This document shows positions 23,040 to 35,755 of a DNA stretch of 64,000 nucleotides, piece by piece (within the stretch, counting starts at the first letter, position 1; the number at the start of each line of letters is the position of its first letter). The stretch is from Cymodocea nodosa (lineage: Eukaryota > Streptophyta > Magnoliopsida > Alismatales > Cymodoceaceae), in assembly GCA_036874045.1 (NCBI GenBank), contig CM072336.1:22581501-22645500 (forward strand), read 5' to 3'. A program made the translations under genes and the position numbers. The notes below the pieces were generated by a model. The model was given only the letters and a program-made list of their open reading frames with translations, had not been told where the DNA came from and searched no databases.

Positions 23040-24436
23040 ACTATTTCTATAACAGTGATTTAATGTTCATGTATTTGCATTTATGAAGCAAGGAAAAATT
23101 AGTATATGTTATTTTGAGTTTACATTGTGTTTTATTTTCCTTACAAGAAAACAACTAAAGGAAAAATTGTCATCAATCTAGTTTGTTGATATTTATTCTA
23201 ATAAATCAACTAGCTTGCTTGTAAGTCACCAAAGGCATAGAAGCTTAGGTTCTATATAATGCTTACATAAAAATATATGTTTTTACTTTTATTCATTATA
23301 TTATTAACTTTGGTGAATGAAGGACATCTCAAGAGCAAAGTTCAAAAGACATCAATAGATTTATAATTAAACAAGGTACGCTTATTAATTACTTTTCATT
23401 TAGTAGTATTCTTCTGTAGTTCATTGAGTTATGAACTAACTCAATGAACTCAATTCCTTGACTTAAGAGTTAAGCCAACAAAATCATTTTATCATGTCTA
23501 CTATCATGTAACATATATTTTGATAATTTGTTATATTGAGGACAATGTAAATTGTAGGTATAAGGGATGGTAATTAGATTAAAATCAAATTAAACCTTGT
23601 CATTTACTAAAATCTTTCGAAACTTAGCTAAAACCTTTTGAAAATTTTATATTAAAATTGCTGAAACTTTCTGACATTATTTAGTTAAAGAGAGGAAATC
23701 ATTTTCCATGTATTTCACTTCAATAGAGAGGAAAAATTATTTCTAGCTATCTTTGAATAGTTTCAACCATTATGAATTTTCATCTTTATAATGAGGTTAA
23801 TCAAGGTAATTAATAGAAGTAAGATCATCTCACAATACTATTGGGGTAAGGTACTAAATTTTTGTCTATCTAGGAATTATCTTCCTCATTTATTACTTTA
23901 AATGTCTTGCCTTAATAATTTTTATGTAGCATATCATGCAGCAATTTTATCAAGAAAGTTTGAAGTTATGACATCGATCTATGTTTTGAAAAGAAAAAAA
24001 AAAGAAGGGAGAAAAAAGAAGAAGAAAAGAAAAAAGGAAGAAAAGAAAACAAAAACATGAGAAAAAAAGAGAAAGGAGAAAACTCTTTTCTAAAATGCAT
24101 GTGCACCATTTATGCAATTCCATTACTTTAAAGTTAAAGCAAGAAGTTTTGCAATCAATGAGGAAGCAATGATTTGTTTTGGATATGATGAGTACATTTG
24201 TTACCAAGATGAATCAACATTTTCAGAGGATGAGAATATGTACATTAAATTTTTGATTAATGTCATCATATATAAAGTACATATGGGTTGAGATTAGACA
24301 AGGATAGTGAAAAATATGTGAATAAATCTTTGTTTGAATTGATACCTATGTGAGAGTGATTAACTTCTTAAGATTGAATTTTTGTAGAAAGGTGTAGATT
24401 TAAAAAAAAGAAAGAATTAGTCCTAGCACTTAAGAG
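23040..24436. other. Diverged tail after FBA-like copy 3
   Basis: Contains the same landmarks as the other tails in order (AACTAGCTTGCTTGTAAG, TTGAGTTATGAACTAACTCA, TTGAGGACAATG near 23538, a TTTTGAAAAGAAAAA run near 23975) but is more diverged. An A/G-rich low-complexity stretch occupies 23975-24080. No gene recognised. Confidence 0.5.
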
Positions 24437-24810
24437 ATATTGTTTACATTCTCAGAAATTGCCCAATGTATGACCATATTTCTCTCTACAAGCAGCAATA
24501 TTAATAGGAGGTTACCAAAAAGGCTCATTGAGTTAAGTTGTAACTCAATGAAATTAGTTCGTTGAGTTAATTGTAACTCCACAAAGGGAGCACATTAGTG
24601 GTTTACACTCAACTCTAGCTATGAAGATTTAAAGAGTCAAAAATATCAACTATTCCTTGCGGGTTCAACCTATTCTTGTACATTAGTATAATAGACACTG
24701 TGTACTTATAGTTAATTTAACAAACAGATTTACCAGACTTTAATCTTGTTCGAGAGATTGCTTGTTTACTTATAAAAATATACACTTAAGCTAACAAGAC
24801 ACCACCCATT
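24437..24810 (+). mobile_element. 3' (R-U5) fragment of a plus-strand family LTR
   Basis: Matches the last third of the LTRs at 5616-7844 and 20574-21984: TTTACATT..TG.GAA.TGCCCAATG, the GTTGAGTTA motif pair, GGGTTCAACCTATTCTTG, and an end of TTATAAAAATATACACTTAAG. The 5' part is missing. It abuts the chromovirus integrase. Confidence 0.65.
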
Positions 24811-25257
24811 CAAGGTTTTTTCATAATACGTGTAATGGTTGATTGTCTAACTAAATGTGCCCATTTCCTTACCATGTGCCACCCATATACCATTGAAAAT
24901 GTGTCAAAAAAATTCATGGATCTAAGTGGTAAAACTACATAGATTCCCTTAGTCTATTCCTTTAGATTGAGATTCAATCTTCCAAAGTAGTTTCTAGCAA
25001 GAGCTAATGTAGCAAACAAGCTCAACTTTGAACATGAGCACCACCTACTATTCTCAATTAGATGGCCAAATTGAAGTGGTAAATCAAGGACTTGAAATGT
25101 ACCTATGGTGCTACTATAGTGAATGTCAAATGAATTGCTAGAATGGTTGTTATGGGTTGAATTTAGCTATAACACTTCATTCCATATGACTACTTCAATG
25201 ACACCCTTTGAAGCCATCTTTGAGAGACCTTCACTTATGCTCCAACCCTTTGTTCCC
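24811..25257 (+). pseudogene. Chromovirus (Ty3/gypsy) integrase, first part
   Basis: Stop-ridden frames read VDCLTKCAHFLTMCHPYTIE, then ARANVANKLNF and LFSIRWPN, and end LMLQPFVP. These match the integrase core of plant chromoviruses from the first catalytic region to the segment before the C-terminal domain. The frame is cut at 25257 by a solo LTR and resumes at 26948. Confidence 0.75.
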
Positions 25258-26942
25258 TACTTGATTCTTGTATGCTTAATGTAATTTTTTTAAGTAAACA
25301 AGTAATTTTCAAATAAGATTTAAATTTAGTAAATCTGTTCATTAATTAACTGTAAGTGTACAACATCTGTTGTATAAGTGTGCAAGAATAAGTCGAATCC
25401 TCAAAGAGTGATGGAAATTAGATTCTAGGTTTATAGGTAGAGTGTAGTGTTTATTAACTAACTTACTTTCTTCGTTGAGTTACTGCTTAACTCAATGGAC
25501 TACCTTCATTGAGTTATAGATGATTCAATGGATAAGTCCATGATTTTCTCTCTTAGTAGTTGCTCTACATCTGAACTCAACCAACTATTGGGTGATACCA
25601 ATTAATGCAGATAACGATTATACACTCTTCATATGCTTCTTAAATAATATATAACACTGAGTAATTTTAGCATTCGAATTAATTCAAATAATAAATAGGC
25701 AAAGTACACTCTTAGAGATTTAAACTAACTGGTTTCTAAAATAAATTCATGCAATTCCATACAGACTGAAATAAAACAAACACACAATATTTAACAATTA
25801 CTAACTCATAGTATTAACACAAACAATGAACATAATAACATATTTGTAAACATAAATATATATGTGTTCCTTAAGGGGGACAATAGATGAATGAAAAGTT
25901 CTCTATTAAAAGTAAAAGACTTCTGACACTACATGTGACATGATTATACCTCTAAAAACTTAATCGCTTATTGTCAAGAGCTCCTCTCCCTACTAGATTA
26001 CGAACCTAGACTTTTGTAAGATGATCTCCTTTTTAGCAAATTGGCATCAACCCAAAGCTAAGACTACAAGCTTTAACCGTCTCTTGAGAGATGACTTAGT
26101 GCTTGGTGAAGAATCATTACCTTACTTTGATGCAATCACTCCTCCATTGTAGTTGTCAGTCACCTCGATTGCTCTAAATCAACCTAACTTTAGAAATTAT
26201 CCTTATAAACCTCTAATGAAGGTGGATGGTGGTGGTAGGAGATGTCTCAAGGAATGTTCAATGCTTTTTGTAATGAACGTAATTATCTTCCCCCCCCCCC
26301 CCCCTTTTCTTCAATTTCATCTGAACCTTTTATATTTCTTCTTCATAATAACTACTGCCACCAAATTGATCAGTTGGATTCTCCTTCTTGTGCATTAACG
26401 ACTGTATTTTTCATTCCACGATAGAGATCGTAGATGTGAATCATGCAACGTGGTTTCCCTCTGTATTTCCTATAACTGCTCATATTTGAATATTAAATAA
26501 TAACTAGTCGGTAGAGTTAACATAATTCAACAGACTTACTCTGTTGAGTTAACTGCTTACTTAACAAGCTTACTTCATTGAGTTAACTACTAATTCAACG
26601 AATTGTTACTGTGCAGTGTACATGATATAAATATGTAAAATATACCAAGTTTAATAACATAAAAACACAATTTATCTTAACGACAAGTCAGGTAAATTAG
26701 CATTTTTCTAGTTTCCTTACAAATAAGTATATATCATTTAATAACGTGTAAAAAGGATTTGTTAAATCATTCGAAAATGATACTTAATTAGCGTTAATTC
26801 TTTCCAATTATGTGTGTTCTTTAATTAAGACTCATATTTATATAAATGTAATATAATGACTTAATTCTGATATGATAAGTTAATTAATATGTTATTAATT
26901 ATTTATTAACAACTAATATTATGCATAATTTCATTCTAAACA
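25258..26942 (-). mobile_element. Solo LTR (minus orientation) with TTCCC target duplication
   Basis: The 1685-bp LTR is flanked by TTCCC at 25253-25257 and at 26943-26947. The high end is TTCATTCTAAACA, the inverted LTR start. The low end, TACTTGATTC, is the inverted U5 end, with terminal TG changed to TA. No internal sequence is present. Reading through with the LTR and one TTCCC removed restores a continuous integrase frame (…PFVP then KTTKVAIID), so insertion was clean. It contains a 14-bp C run near 26290. Confidence 0.88.
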
Positions 26943-26947
26943 TTCCC

Positions 26948-27560
26948 AAAACTACTAAGGTTGCTATCATTGATGACCACTTGCATGCACATGAAGGACT
27001 ACTAGCCCATGTTAAACTCAAGCTAGCAAGGGCTCAAGAGCAAATGAAGATGTACGCCGACAAGAAGCGCATGGATCACCAATATGAGGTGCGGGACTAG
27101 GCTTACCTATGGTTGTAGTTATATCGTCAAAATACCCTTGATGCTCAACCTTTTTGTAAATTGGCTCCTCGTTACTATGGGCCTTTTCTTGTCAAGTAAA
27201 AGGTGGGCATGATCACTTATGAGTTGGAGCTTCCACCAACCACTAGAGTTCATCTCGTGTTTCATGTTTCACTATTAAAGCTGAAAATTGGACCAGTAAC
27301 AACCTCTACTAGCATTTCGTCCCAATTAATCACACATTGCGACACTTGTCACAACTACTATAGTGATGCATTGTTCGACGAAGAAATAGAGTTGAAGCAA
27401 ATTAGTTGGTACGATAGGAGGAGTCGAGGCCTGACGAGGCCACTAACGAAAGTTTCCAAGAGTTGCAATAGAAGTTCCCTGAATGGGTTGACCAAGTTCA
27501 TGTAATCAAAAGGGACTCAATTAGCTTCGCCAGCTGACGTTGAGGTCAACGTCATTTTGA
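26948..27560 (+). pseudogene. Chromovirus integrase C-terminal part
   Basis: Continues the integrase at 24811-25257: KTTKVAIIDDHLHAHEGLL, then LARAQEQMKMYADKKRMDHQ, APRYYGPFLVK and, in the frame at 27203, MITYELELPP...VHLVFHVSLLK, the GPY/F-type region before a chromodomain. Two stops (27099 region, 27199 region) and frame changes inactivate it. A polypurine tract follows. Confidence 0.85.
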
Positions 27561-28150
27561 AGGAGGGAGGAAATGATATGAACTGATCATCTATTATCAT
27601 TAATGTCGTCGTTTAGTGTTTTACTAGTAATAGAGCATATTATTAGGTCCTATTATTAGGCTCAATTTTATTCTAATAAGAGTCAGTTCTTGTCTAAGGA
27701 TGTAATAAGAGTCTATTGGAATGTCCGAGAAAACCTATAAATGAAGAGAAGTATCCTCTTGTTGGAGGATCAGACAATTCACCAAATTCCTTCTCTATGA
27801 ACTATAGAACTCATTGCCTCAATTAGGTTCCTGTGGGAGGTTCTCCACCATCAGCGAGGCTCAAATGATTGGTTCCCCGTCTCTAGCAGAACTACGACCA
27901 TAGGCCATCGGCGCACCACTTCACAACTCACTCGAACTGTGAGATGCTCTACACAACTTCGTGGTCTTTAAGAGGAGATCTAGGACCATATCAACATCCA
28001 ACGTCATTATCTCCTGTCCTCGTGATTTAGGAATTGTTTCGATAGAGGAGGCTGAGCAGGCAGCTACGTCAAGGTGTAGTGACATGTGCGGAACAGTTTG
28101 CCATTCCATCTACCGACCCTCCAATTTCCTTTTTTTTGCACAAAACCCCT
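27558..28150 (+). mobile_element. Polypurine tract and putative 3' LTR of the chromovirus
   Basis: A purine run (27558-27573, ending GAAGGAGGGAGGAAA) directly precedes TGATATGAAC, a plausible LTR start at 27574. TATAAA at 27736-27741 would be the LTR promoter. The LTR end could not be fixed; about 28150 is an estimate. No matching 5' LTR lies in the window, so the element is 5'-truncated. Confidence 0.55.
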
Positions 28151-29704
28151 AACTCTTTGTAAATTATAGTTCCCACTTTTTTTTTCAAAAAATTTCTTGC
28201 TAACGGTATGATCAAATTATAAAAATGTCTCCTTGTGCATTACTAAATTACCAAAATATCTTCATGCGCATCTAAGTTATAAATTATTTCTTGACCTGAG
28301 CTTAAATTATTTAAAATATTAAAAAAATTCACCTGAGTATATTCGATGTTTGAAGTGTTCCAAATATGAACATAAATTATCTAAAATATAATAAATTACT
28401 TTCAGCTAGACAAGAGTCTAAACTACAAATAAAAATACATATTAGATGTTAAAAATATATATATATATTCTAAAGATTGTTGGTCCATTGTGACTTGCTA
28501 CCTAATCGCCCGTTGCACCAAACCACTGCTTGTCGATTTTGCAATTCACTAGTTTTACCTTCCGTAGATGGTAAAATGGTTGAATGAATCTTACTATTCT
28601 AGTTCCACATAGCTGCACCAGTGCTCCTCTACGCCTACACCCCTATTGGTCCAACCCCCTATGCCAATGCCAACTAGCAACTAGAGAGTCTTCAGTCTTT
28701 TGACAATTCTATGCAAGTGCGCAACATGAGGGAATGAGGCAAGGTGATGATCCTATGAGTCCATGACCTCATCTGTCAACTTCGCTCGAGCCCAACATCA
28801 CCGCCTCATAGTTGATTGTTGATGTCCATCGATTAGGTGTTCTTCGTGCTCAATGCTCCATCCCCCTTCCTAATGTGGTCATGATTGGATGACCCGATAG
28901 GTGACAATCCAACACTCTAACATAGTCATGACTCATCAGTCGCATGGCAGTCGACAATGAGTCGACGTCTCAACGACACCCCCACTATCCCAACCTCAAC
29001 AACCCGAAACCATTACCTTACAAACCCTAATAATCCAATTTTGTAGTCTGCTTGCCGCTCAACCCACAATCCACTTGTGTCACTTGGGTTGTGTTAGCTA
29101 AACGGTCTCAAGTTGAGCATGATCTATTAAACTATGTCATACCAACACAACACGATTGCACCATGCATCATATCATTGATTGACATGGTCAAACCATGCT
29201 AAGTCGAGCCAACATGGTAAGTTTTGATCTATTTAACATGTATAATTGTCCTCACCCCCCCCCCCCTTCTCGCCCTCTTCTCTCTCTTTTTTCTAATGTA
29301 AAACATCTTCTTTTTTTAAATGTAAAGATACTAATAATATTTATTATTATTATTATTTTAACGTATGCCAACAAGACAATGACAACAACCGAGATCATGA
29401 GGTAACTCAAATAACTTATAATTAATGATGTCGACGACTTGTTGCACCTTGCTATATTTAAAGTTTATAACTAATGGTAGAAAGAAATTTATGAAAAGTT
29501 AGCATGAATCTCAAAGAAACTAAACATGGGAGCTCACAACGTTTCCATCTCATTTCTTTGTTTGTTCCAACACTTACCACTTAAGTCATTTATTTCTTCA
29601 TTATTAAAATCTTAACTTTTACAATGAAATATTTGAAATCACTTCAAACATGCCCTTCAAGCTCATCTTGATTTGAAGCCATCCAAGAACCACAACAAAC
29701 AAGG
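28151..29704. other. Noncoding stretch, nothing recognised
   Basis: AT-rich with a moderately GC-rich middle (28490-29150). Contains T and C homopolymers (11 C near 29255) and an ATT microsatellite near 29340. No conserved frame on either strand. The last few hundred bases are the 3' flank of receptor kinase copy 2. Confidence 0.5.
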
Positions 29705-32700
29705 TTATTGATTTGCAAAAATATGATCAATCACGGTAGATTCCAGTTGCAGGCAATTCGTAATGACACGCACCACGTTGTCCATGGAGGGCCTGTGCTG
29801 TGATGAATGGCTAGTGCAAGCCAAAGCCGTCTCCACCATTTTCATGACGGACTCAACGTTAACATAACCGCCATCCCCACTGATCCTTTGATCCATGATC
29901 TGGTCCACCTCCTCCTCCATCCTCGTGAACCTGAGGTTGACCCACGAAGCTATGTGAATTCGATGGGTTTCCCCGACAAACACCGGAAGGCCTGTGATCA
30001 GCTCCAGCAGAACCACCCCAAAGCTGTAGACATCGCTTTTCTCCCTGAGTTCGAAGCTGATACTGTACCTGCTTGCGATGCATACATGCATATATAAAGC
30101 AACAATGAATTAATGAATAGACAGATTTCTTGTCGGAGTTCAACAACGTACGACAGAGAAATTAGTTTACTACGGAAGGAGATGGTGACGATCATGCATA
30201 TACGTACTCGGGATCGAGGTATCCTTGGGTTCCAGCAACCTTGGTTATTGCGTGAGTGGCATGGCTGTCTTGGAAAATTTTTGATATCCCGAAATCCGCA
30301 ATCTTGGCCTCCAAGTGCTTCGTTAGTAAGATGTTGCTGGACTTCACATCCCTATGAATTATCGGTGGCGTGCAACTTTGGTGCAGATACTCCAACCCTA
30401 CCAATGCGATCAAACACGTCGTCCAGAGACGATGATATATTAATTACCAAAGAAATTAAAAGCCTTCAATTTTCATCCCTAATTAAGACATTAATTAGCT
30501 GTTATTTTAAGGTAAAAAAGAAACGAGCAACTGTATTTATTTTGTTGTTGATCAACCTTTTGCAGCATCCAAGGCTATGGATAGTCTCTCTCTCCATGTT
30601 AGTGCCTTTACACTCCCTGCGTGAAGAAGAGCATGTGACGTAAAGCCTTGTGCTCCAAATAATAAGATAATAACGTTGTATGTTAATTAGAATCCAAGTT
30701 AATAATTTTAGGGAATTAATTATTAAACATCCACATACTTTATTTACAATTTGTTGTCGGGTTCCAAATTACAATTAAAACATGCATCAACATATTTATA
30801 TGTTTATTTATACTTGAGGAGATGTGTTCCTTCAGGGTTCCTCCTTCAATATATTCGAACACCACTGCTAAATTATGCACTTCATCACAGTAGCCAACGC
30901 AGGAAACCAAATTCTTATGATGGGTCCTCGTCAAAACCTCAATCTGCAACAATTACATAATTTCAAGTTCATAAAAAAAATCAGGTATTCAATTCATAAA
31001 AAATTGTACGTGCTTTTTTCTATATATATAGCGAAAGCATTCAACTTAAACGCAACCCACCAATTGGTTAATTAATTAAAAATGGAGAGTTAGAGTTTTT
31101 GCTAGGTTAATTAATGTACAAATCTCCTTCTTAATTATTTTAAATATCAGACCATACTAACATTGATGTTGTATAAGGACTTAGGACGTCTATTTCAACT
31201 TTGATATACTATGATAAAACGTAAACATTCGATTCAAAATCATTTAATTAAAAGTAAAGAAGTCAACTTCAAGATACACGAATATATATTATCAACTTCA
31301 ACTTATTACCTCCGTCTGGAATTGCTTCTGGACTTCCGTTGTGAACGTAGGGAACATTTTCACGGCCACTTGTTTCTTATTGTTGTCAAGGATCGTCCCG
31401 TGGTAGACAACCCCAAATCCTCCCCTACCAAGTTCTCTCTCAAAATTTCTAGTCATGGCGACCAACTCCGCGTATGAGAATTTTCGCATGCCCTCCAGTG
31501 GTGGTGGTGGTGGTGGTGGTGGCGGCGTTGGTGTAGATGAGTCTAAAGCAAATTAAACAAGGGAATATTATCAATGAATATTTATTTAGATTCAGCATTA
31601 ATTATCTTAACAAACACATGGACCTTAATTAATTCACCTTCGCGTGTTTTGTGCTTTCTTATCTTGAGCACGAAGTAAATAACGACCGCTGCGATGACAA
31701 TGGCCACCAATGCCACTGTCCCAACCGAAGCTCCGATCAAAATATTTTTGTTTTTCCTTTTATGATACAAATCAGGGTTGCCTTCGATGCTAAATTTGTA
31801 TATACCAAAACAATTCAGATAATATTGCCATCTTCAATCATCACTTACATAGATATATATGTAATTAGATGCCAACATTCATACCTTAGTGTTAGTGATC
31901 CGGAATTACGTCGATGCAAAAGCTTCTCAGGGATCGATCCGCTTAATCTGTTGTATGATAGATTCCTGTAGTTTGAAACACAAATTCGATAAGTAGTATA
32001 ATATTGCTCCTTTCTTTTGGATTGGAGCTTCAAGCTTAATAATGTTAATTTAAAAATGTATCTATACTTACAAGAACTCAAGATGCTCAAGATTTGCAAG
32101 GATTTCTGGGATTGCACCTGTTAACTTATTGTTTGATAAATCCCTATTTAATTAATAATAATCAAGTTGTGTGCATATATAACATCCATCTATTAGTCAA
32201 AAAAAATAGATTCAACATATGTAAAGGGCTGGTGATCAAACTCACAGGTATCGAAGTCGTGCGAGCTTGCCAAAAGCATTTTCTATCTTACCTTCCAATC
32301 TACTGGAAGAGAGGTCCCTGTAGTTAAAGCATATCATGTTTCTTAGCTATCAAACGCATTAATAATAAATATTCTACGCCACTGTTGACATCAAAATTTT
32401 TGAAAAAAAAAGGTTATATATAACAAAAAAAAGGGCGTTTTGGTAAAAAGAAAAGACGAAAGGGCAAAAATCCACTGACGCCGCGACCGTTATTACGAAA
32501 CCAGTCGCGAAACCAGCCCTCAAACGTATTCTTCATCACGTTAAGGGAACTATCTCCCTTCGGCTTTTCCTTCATTCCTCTATCTTCGCTCTTTCGGCCT
32601 TCTTCGATGCAAATTGGGCTACGGAGCTCATTGCAATTTTCTGGAGACTAATCTCGTTTATTGGTGTGCTGCCAAAGAACCTACTGTCAATCGTTCTAGC

Positions 32701-35101
32701 GCGGCGGCTGAATATCACACGTTAGCAGCCACCGCCGCCAAGGTCCGATGGTTGTGCTTTCTCTCACCGTGAACTGGGGATATCTTTATTCTTTCCATCA
32801 TGCTTGTTATCGGATAGTCATTCAGCTCTCGCAATTGCATACAATCCAATTGTCAATGACTCGCACCCAACACAAAGATCTTCACTTTGTGTGAGAGCTA
32901 CTCTTCTGTCGGACTATTTATCCTTACTTCTCACTTTCTCTTTCCAATTGGTTGACATTATGACTAAAGATACAAATAAATGTTAAGATGATATGCTCAT
33001 GGTCAAAATTACTACAAAAGCCCCTTTCCACATATGTAGTAAAATTATCAAAATACTCTTATACATTAAAGTCAATATTCAGAAATGGAAATACATATGC
33101 ATAACAGATTTTTGATAGTTATCCTTAGTTTCTTTATAAAATTGTATTATACAACTAAATCTTATATTATCATTTTCCAAACAATGAAATTTTACAATTT
33201 TGATGTTTTAATATTTTGTGCATGTTTTTAATATATAGATATAATATATACTGAGATGTCTTTTTAAAAAAATGTATAAAGTATAGAATTACAGAATAAT
33301 TCTTAAAAACCCCAAAATATATAATAACAAATATATTTAAACATGGAAAACGCACTATAAACAGCTACCCACAAGTATCGACCATTCAGACCCAATAAAT
33401 TCAACAGCAAATGTTTCGACCAACGTACGCAAATATTTCATAAAGATTGAATTGAAGAAGCGGTTGGCTTACAGTTTGATGACACGGGGATTTCTGCTGG
33501 AGTTTACAAAGCTACAGTTCATTCCCTCCCATGATAGATCACTCGGAAGGCATGGATCACCTTGCCAGTTCCTCTGCAACTTGTATAGCTTCTTTAGTTC
33601 GAACATGGCATTCGCTGGTGAATTTTCATTCAAGCATAAGTCAGATTACGAAACTTATATAGCCACTTGTTTGTTATTGGAATGGAAAGGTGGGAAGTAC
33701 GTAATTTATGTAGTCATTATGACCATACTTACCATCGGTTGTATCGGTTTCAGGTTGCATGTCTATAACGATGAACACCTCTACAGCATTAATGATCGGA
33801 GGGTGTGTGGATGTTCCCCAACGATAGAAACGCAAAAATAATCCACTTGTAGTTGTGGGTGTATGTTTGACAAAGGTGGTAGTGTTGAGATATCGAGGTG
33901 TGAATTTATCTGTCCAATCTCCAGACTTTGCCCATGAGATCTCGAACACTCTTTTCTCATAATATCCAAGATTTTCGATCTCAGCCACATGCAAGGCAGC
34001 ATAATACCTTGAAGATTGGTATTGCACACTTTGTTTAGTTGCGTTCCAATCTTTGAACATTTGGATCCGATATGTGATGCTTGGTAGAGAAATCGCAGTC
34101 TGCATTACTTTTAATGGTGGCTTGAAACCCTTGCCAGGTGTATCAACATGACGTGTGGTGGTCACAGTGTTGAAATCAAATGTTTGTCCCTTCCATAAGC
34201 GATCATAATCATCGTTTGGGTACCTTAAGTGATACGCAAAGGTAAATATAATTAAGTAATGGATATCTATCTACTTTGGTATTAATCTCTTGTTATACTT
34301 GATGATATATATATATATATATTGATAATGAAGGTGTATCAATCTCGCTCCATACCTGAGTTCATGTTTTGTGAAGCTGAGCCTATCCAATGTAACTAGA
34401 TAATGGTTAGATGAATTTAGTCCAGGATATAATTCATCAGGAAGAGGTCGTAACTCTAAAACAGATATGAATGGTGCCCCCTTGCCCTTATAGATCAAAC
34501 AAATAGAAATTGTGTCTGAGGTGGCAATCACCATGGCTTCGTAGTGATTGTAAGAACTTTCACTATTTAGCAAAACACTTGTCCAAAAGTTGATGCCCAT
34601 GTAGAGATCAAAGGTTGGGGGTTGATTCATCCCGTCGTAGTTCCCATACAGAAAAGAAGCACGTACAAGATACTTACGTCCCTGTTTGATGGGTTTAACC
34701 CTATAGCAGTTCCTTCTCCCTCTGCGGAAGCTTCTCAAGTCAAACAACTCCTGTGGGTATCCTTTCGGGTGGTGAACCTTAGAAGAGACCTTGTGGAGCT
34801 CACCAGAATCAATGAAGTCATGATCTGAAACATACCATAACCCAGTGTTTGGGTTTCTAGACTTGTGATATCTAGACTTTCCACAATCAATGTTTATGAA
34901 ATCTGCAAGATCGAGTATTAATTTGGAGATGCATTAGTAAACACAACCCAGAATCGAATTTATCGAGAGAAATCGATGTTAGAATAGAGGACAAGGTTGA
35001 TATCCATGTCACATACCAGAAGTCGATTGCCCACAAACAAAGTCAACCAATGCAAGAAGCATAATAGCCATCATAACACATCTTCGTCCATGGCCATCCA
35101 T
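29705..35101 (-). CDS. Malectin-like/LRR receptor-like kinase, copy 2 (complete)
   Basis: Exons (minus): 35017-35101, 34356-34902, 33733-34223, 33473-33614, 32246-32317, 32072-32143, 31885-31965, 31638-31789, 31310-31542, 30814-30943, 30557-30616, 30208-30397, 29705-30068. They sum to 2619 nt, in frame: 872 aa, the usual size for LRR-I kinases. Order: signal peptide (1-25), malectin-like ectodomain (about 29-374), WQGDPCLP, LRRs (about 422-496), membrane helix (about 513-540), proline run, kinase. Kinase motifs: [16 protein letters not shown] (about K608), HRDVKSSN (about 703-710, RD type), DFG (about 723). A role in cell-surface signalling is inferred from family; ligand unknown. It is the near twin of copy 1 but keeps the glycine loop. 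One intron holds a copia fragment. Confidence 0.93.
32385..33370 (+). mobile_element. Ty1/copia RNase H fragment in an intron of receptor kinase copy 2
   Basis: The intron between exons 5 and 4 is about 1.0 kb longer than in copy 1; the extra DNA lies roughly between 32385 and 33370. Broken plus-strand frames read [65 protein letters not shown] and [10 protein letters not shown], the RNase H end of a copia polyprotein (AEAEYRAL, DNQSALAIA and ADIFTK in the family). It is antisense to the host gene. The rest (32990-33370) is AT-rich with no motif. Confidence 0.8.
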
Positions 35102-35283
35102 TGATCCCCTTCTCTCAGAACTTGGACCATCGACATAATTATTTTTAGCCTGTGGTTATATATTGTGATCATTGACCTCCTTAATTCAATAATAACCTTC
35201 CCCAATAGGAGATCAATGTGCAAGCAAACGTGGCTTGGCTTCTCGACATTTGGAAGTGGTTAATCATTCAAATAGTATCGTGG

Positions 35284-35755
35284 CTTGGCTGGATCGATAC
35301 CAATGGTGATTTGTGACTTATGGGACGTAAAAAGAACAATATAAGGAGTGGAGGGGAAAATGTTTATCGTGGAAAGGTAAAACATTACAATGTCTTTGGA
35401 AGTAGTCATAAATACTCTTAAACACTTGAAATTTGCTTGTTTTACTTGATTGTTGTAATAGTCAGCCTACTTGTGCTGTACAAAATTGAAGTACATTAAA
35501 GCACAAAATTATAAAAAGTGTATACCATCAATGCATGGCCCATAATTTCTATAATATGATTAGAATTTGATCAACAATTATTTTGTTGATATAATAAAAT
35601 TTGTAGGACATAAAGCAACTTCAAAATTGAAAAAGTTGATTGATAAAAGATTGTTTCATGATTTTCTTTGTAACCTTAGAAACTATGAAAATTGATGAAA
35701 GTTGGTCATTTATTTATAAAATTTAAAATACTTGGAAGAAATCAGAAACCATTAG
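35284..35755 (+). pseudogene. Gene fragment copied from the AAE14-type gene (end of exon 8 plus intron 8)
   Basis: 472 bp nearly identical to 47148-47619: the last 93 bp of exon 8 (encoding LGWIDTNGDLW..., GGENVY) and the start of the following intron, including its GTAAAACATTACAAT donor region. Differences include TGG to TGA at 35314-35316 (Trp to stop) and TATCGTGGAAAG for TATCCTGGAGAG. No other exon is present. It begins exactly where similarity between the two receptor-kinase upstream regions ends (35280). Confidence 0.92.

Noticed and set aside
4000-24000. Integrated pararetrovirus (caulimovirid-like) as source of the repeats
   Set aside because: Typical LTR starts, polypurine tracts and an integrase with HHCC and DDE motifs fit a Ty3/gypsy element. 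No movement or coat protein motif was seen.
23950-24207. Phe/Leu/Ser-rich minus-strand frame suggesting membrane segments
   Set aside because: It is the complement of an A/G-rich low-complexity run in a retroelement tail.
30113-30643. Plus-strand frame of 176 codons
   Set aside because: Antisense of kinase exons 11-12 of receptor kinase copy 2 and the intron between; no independent motif.
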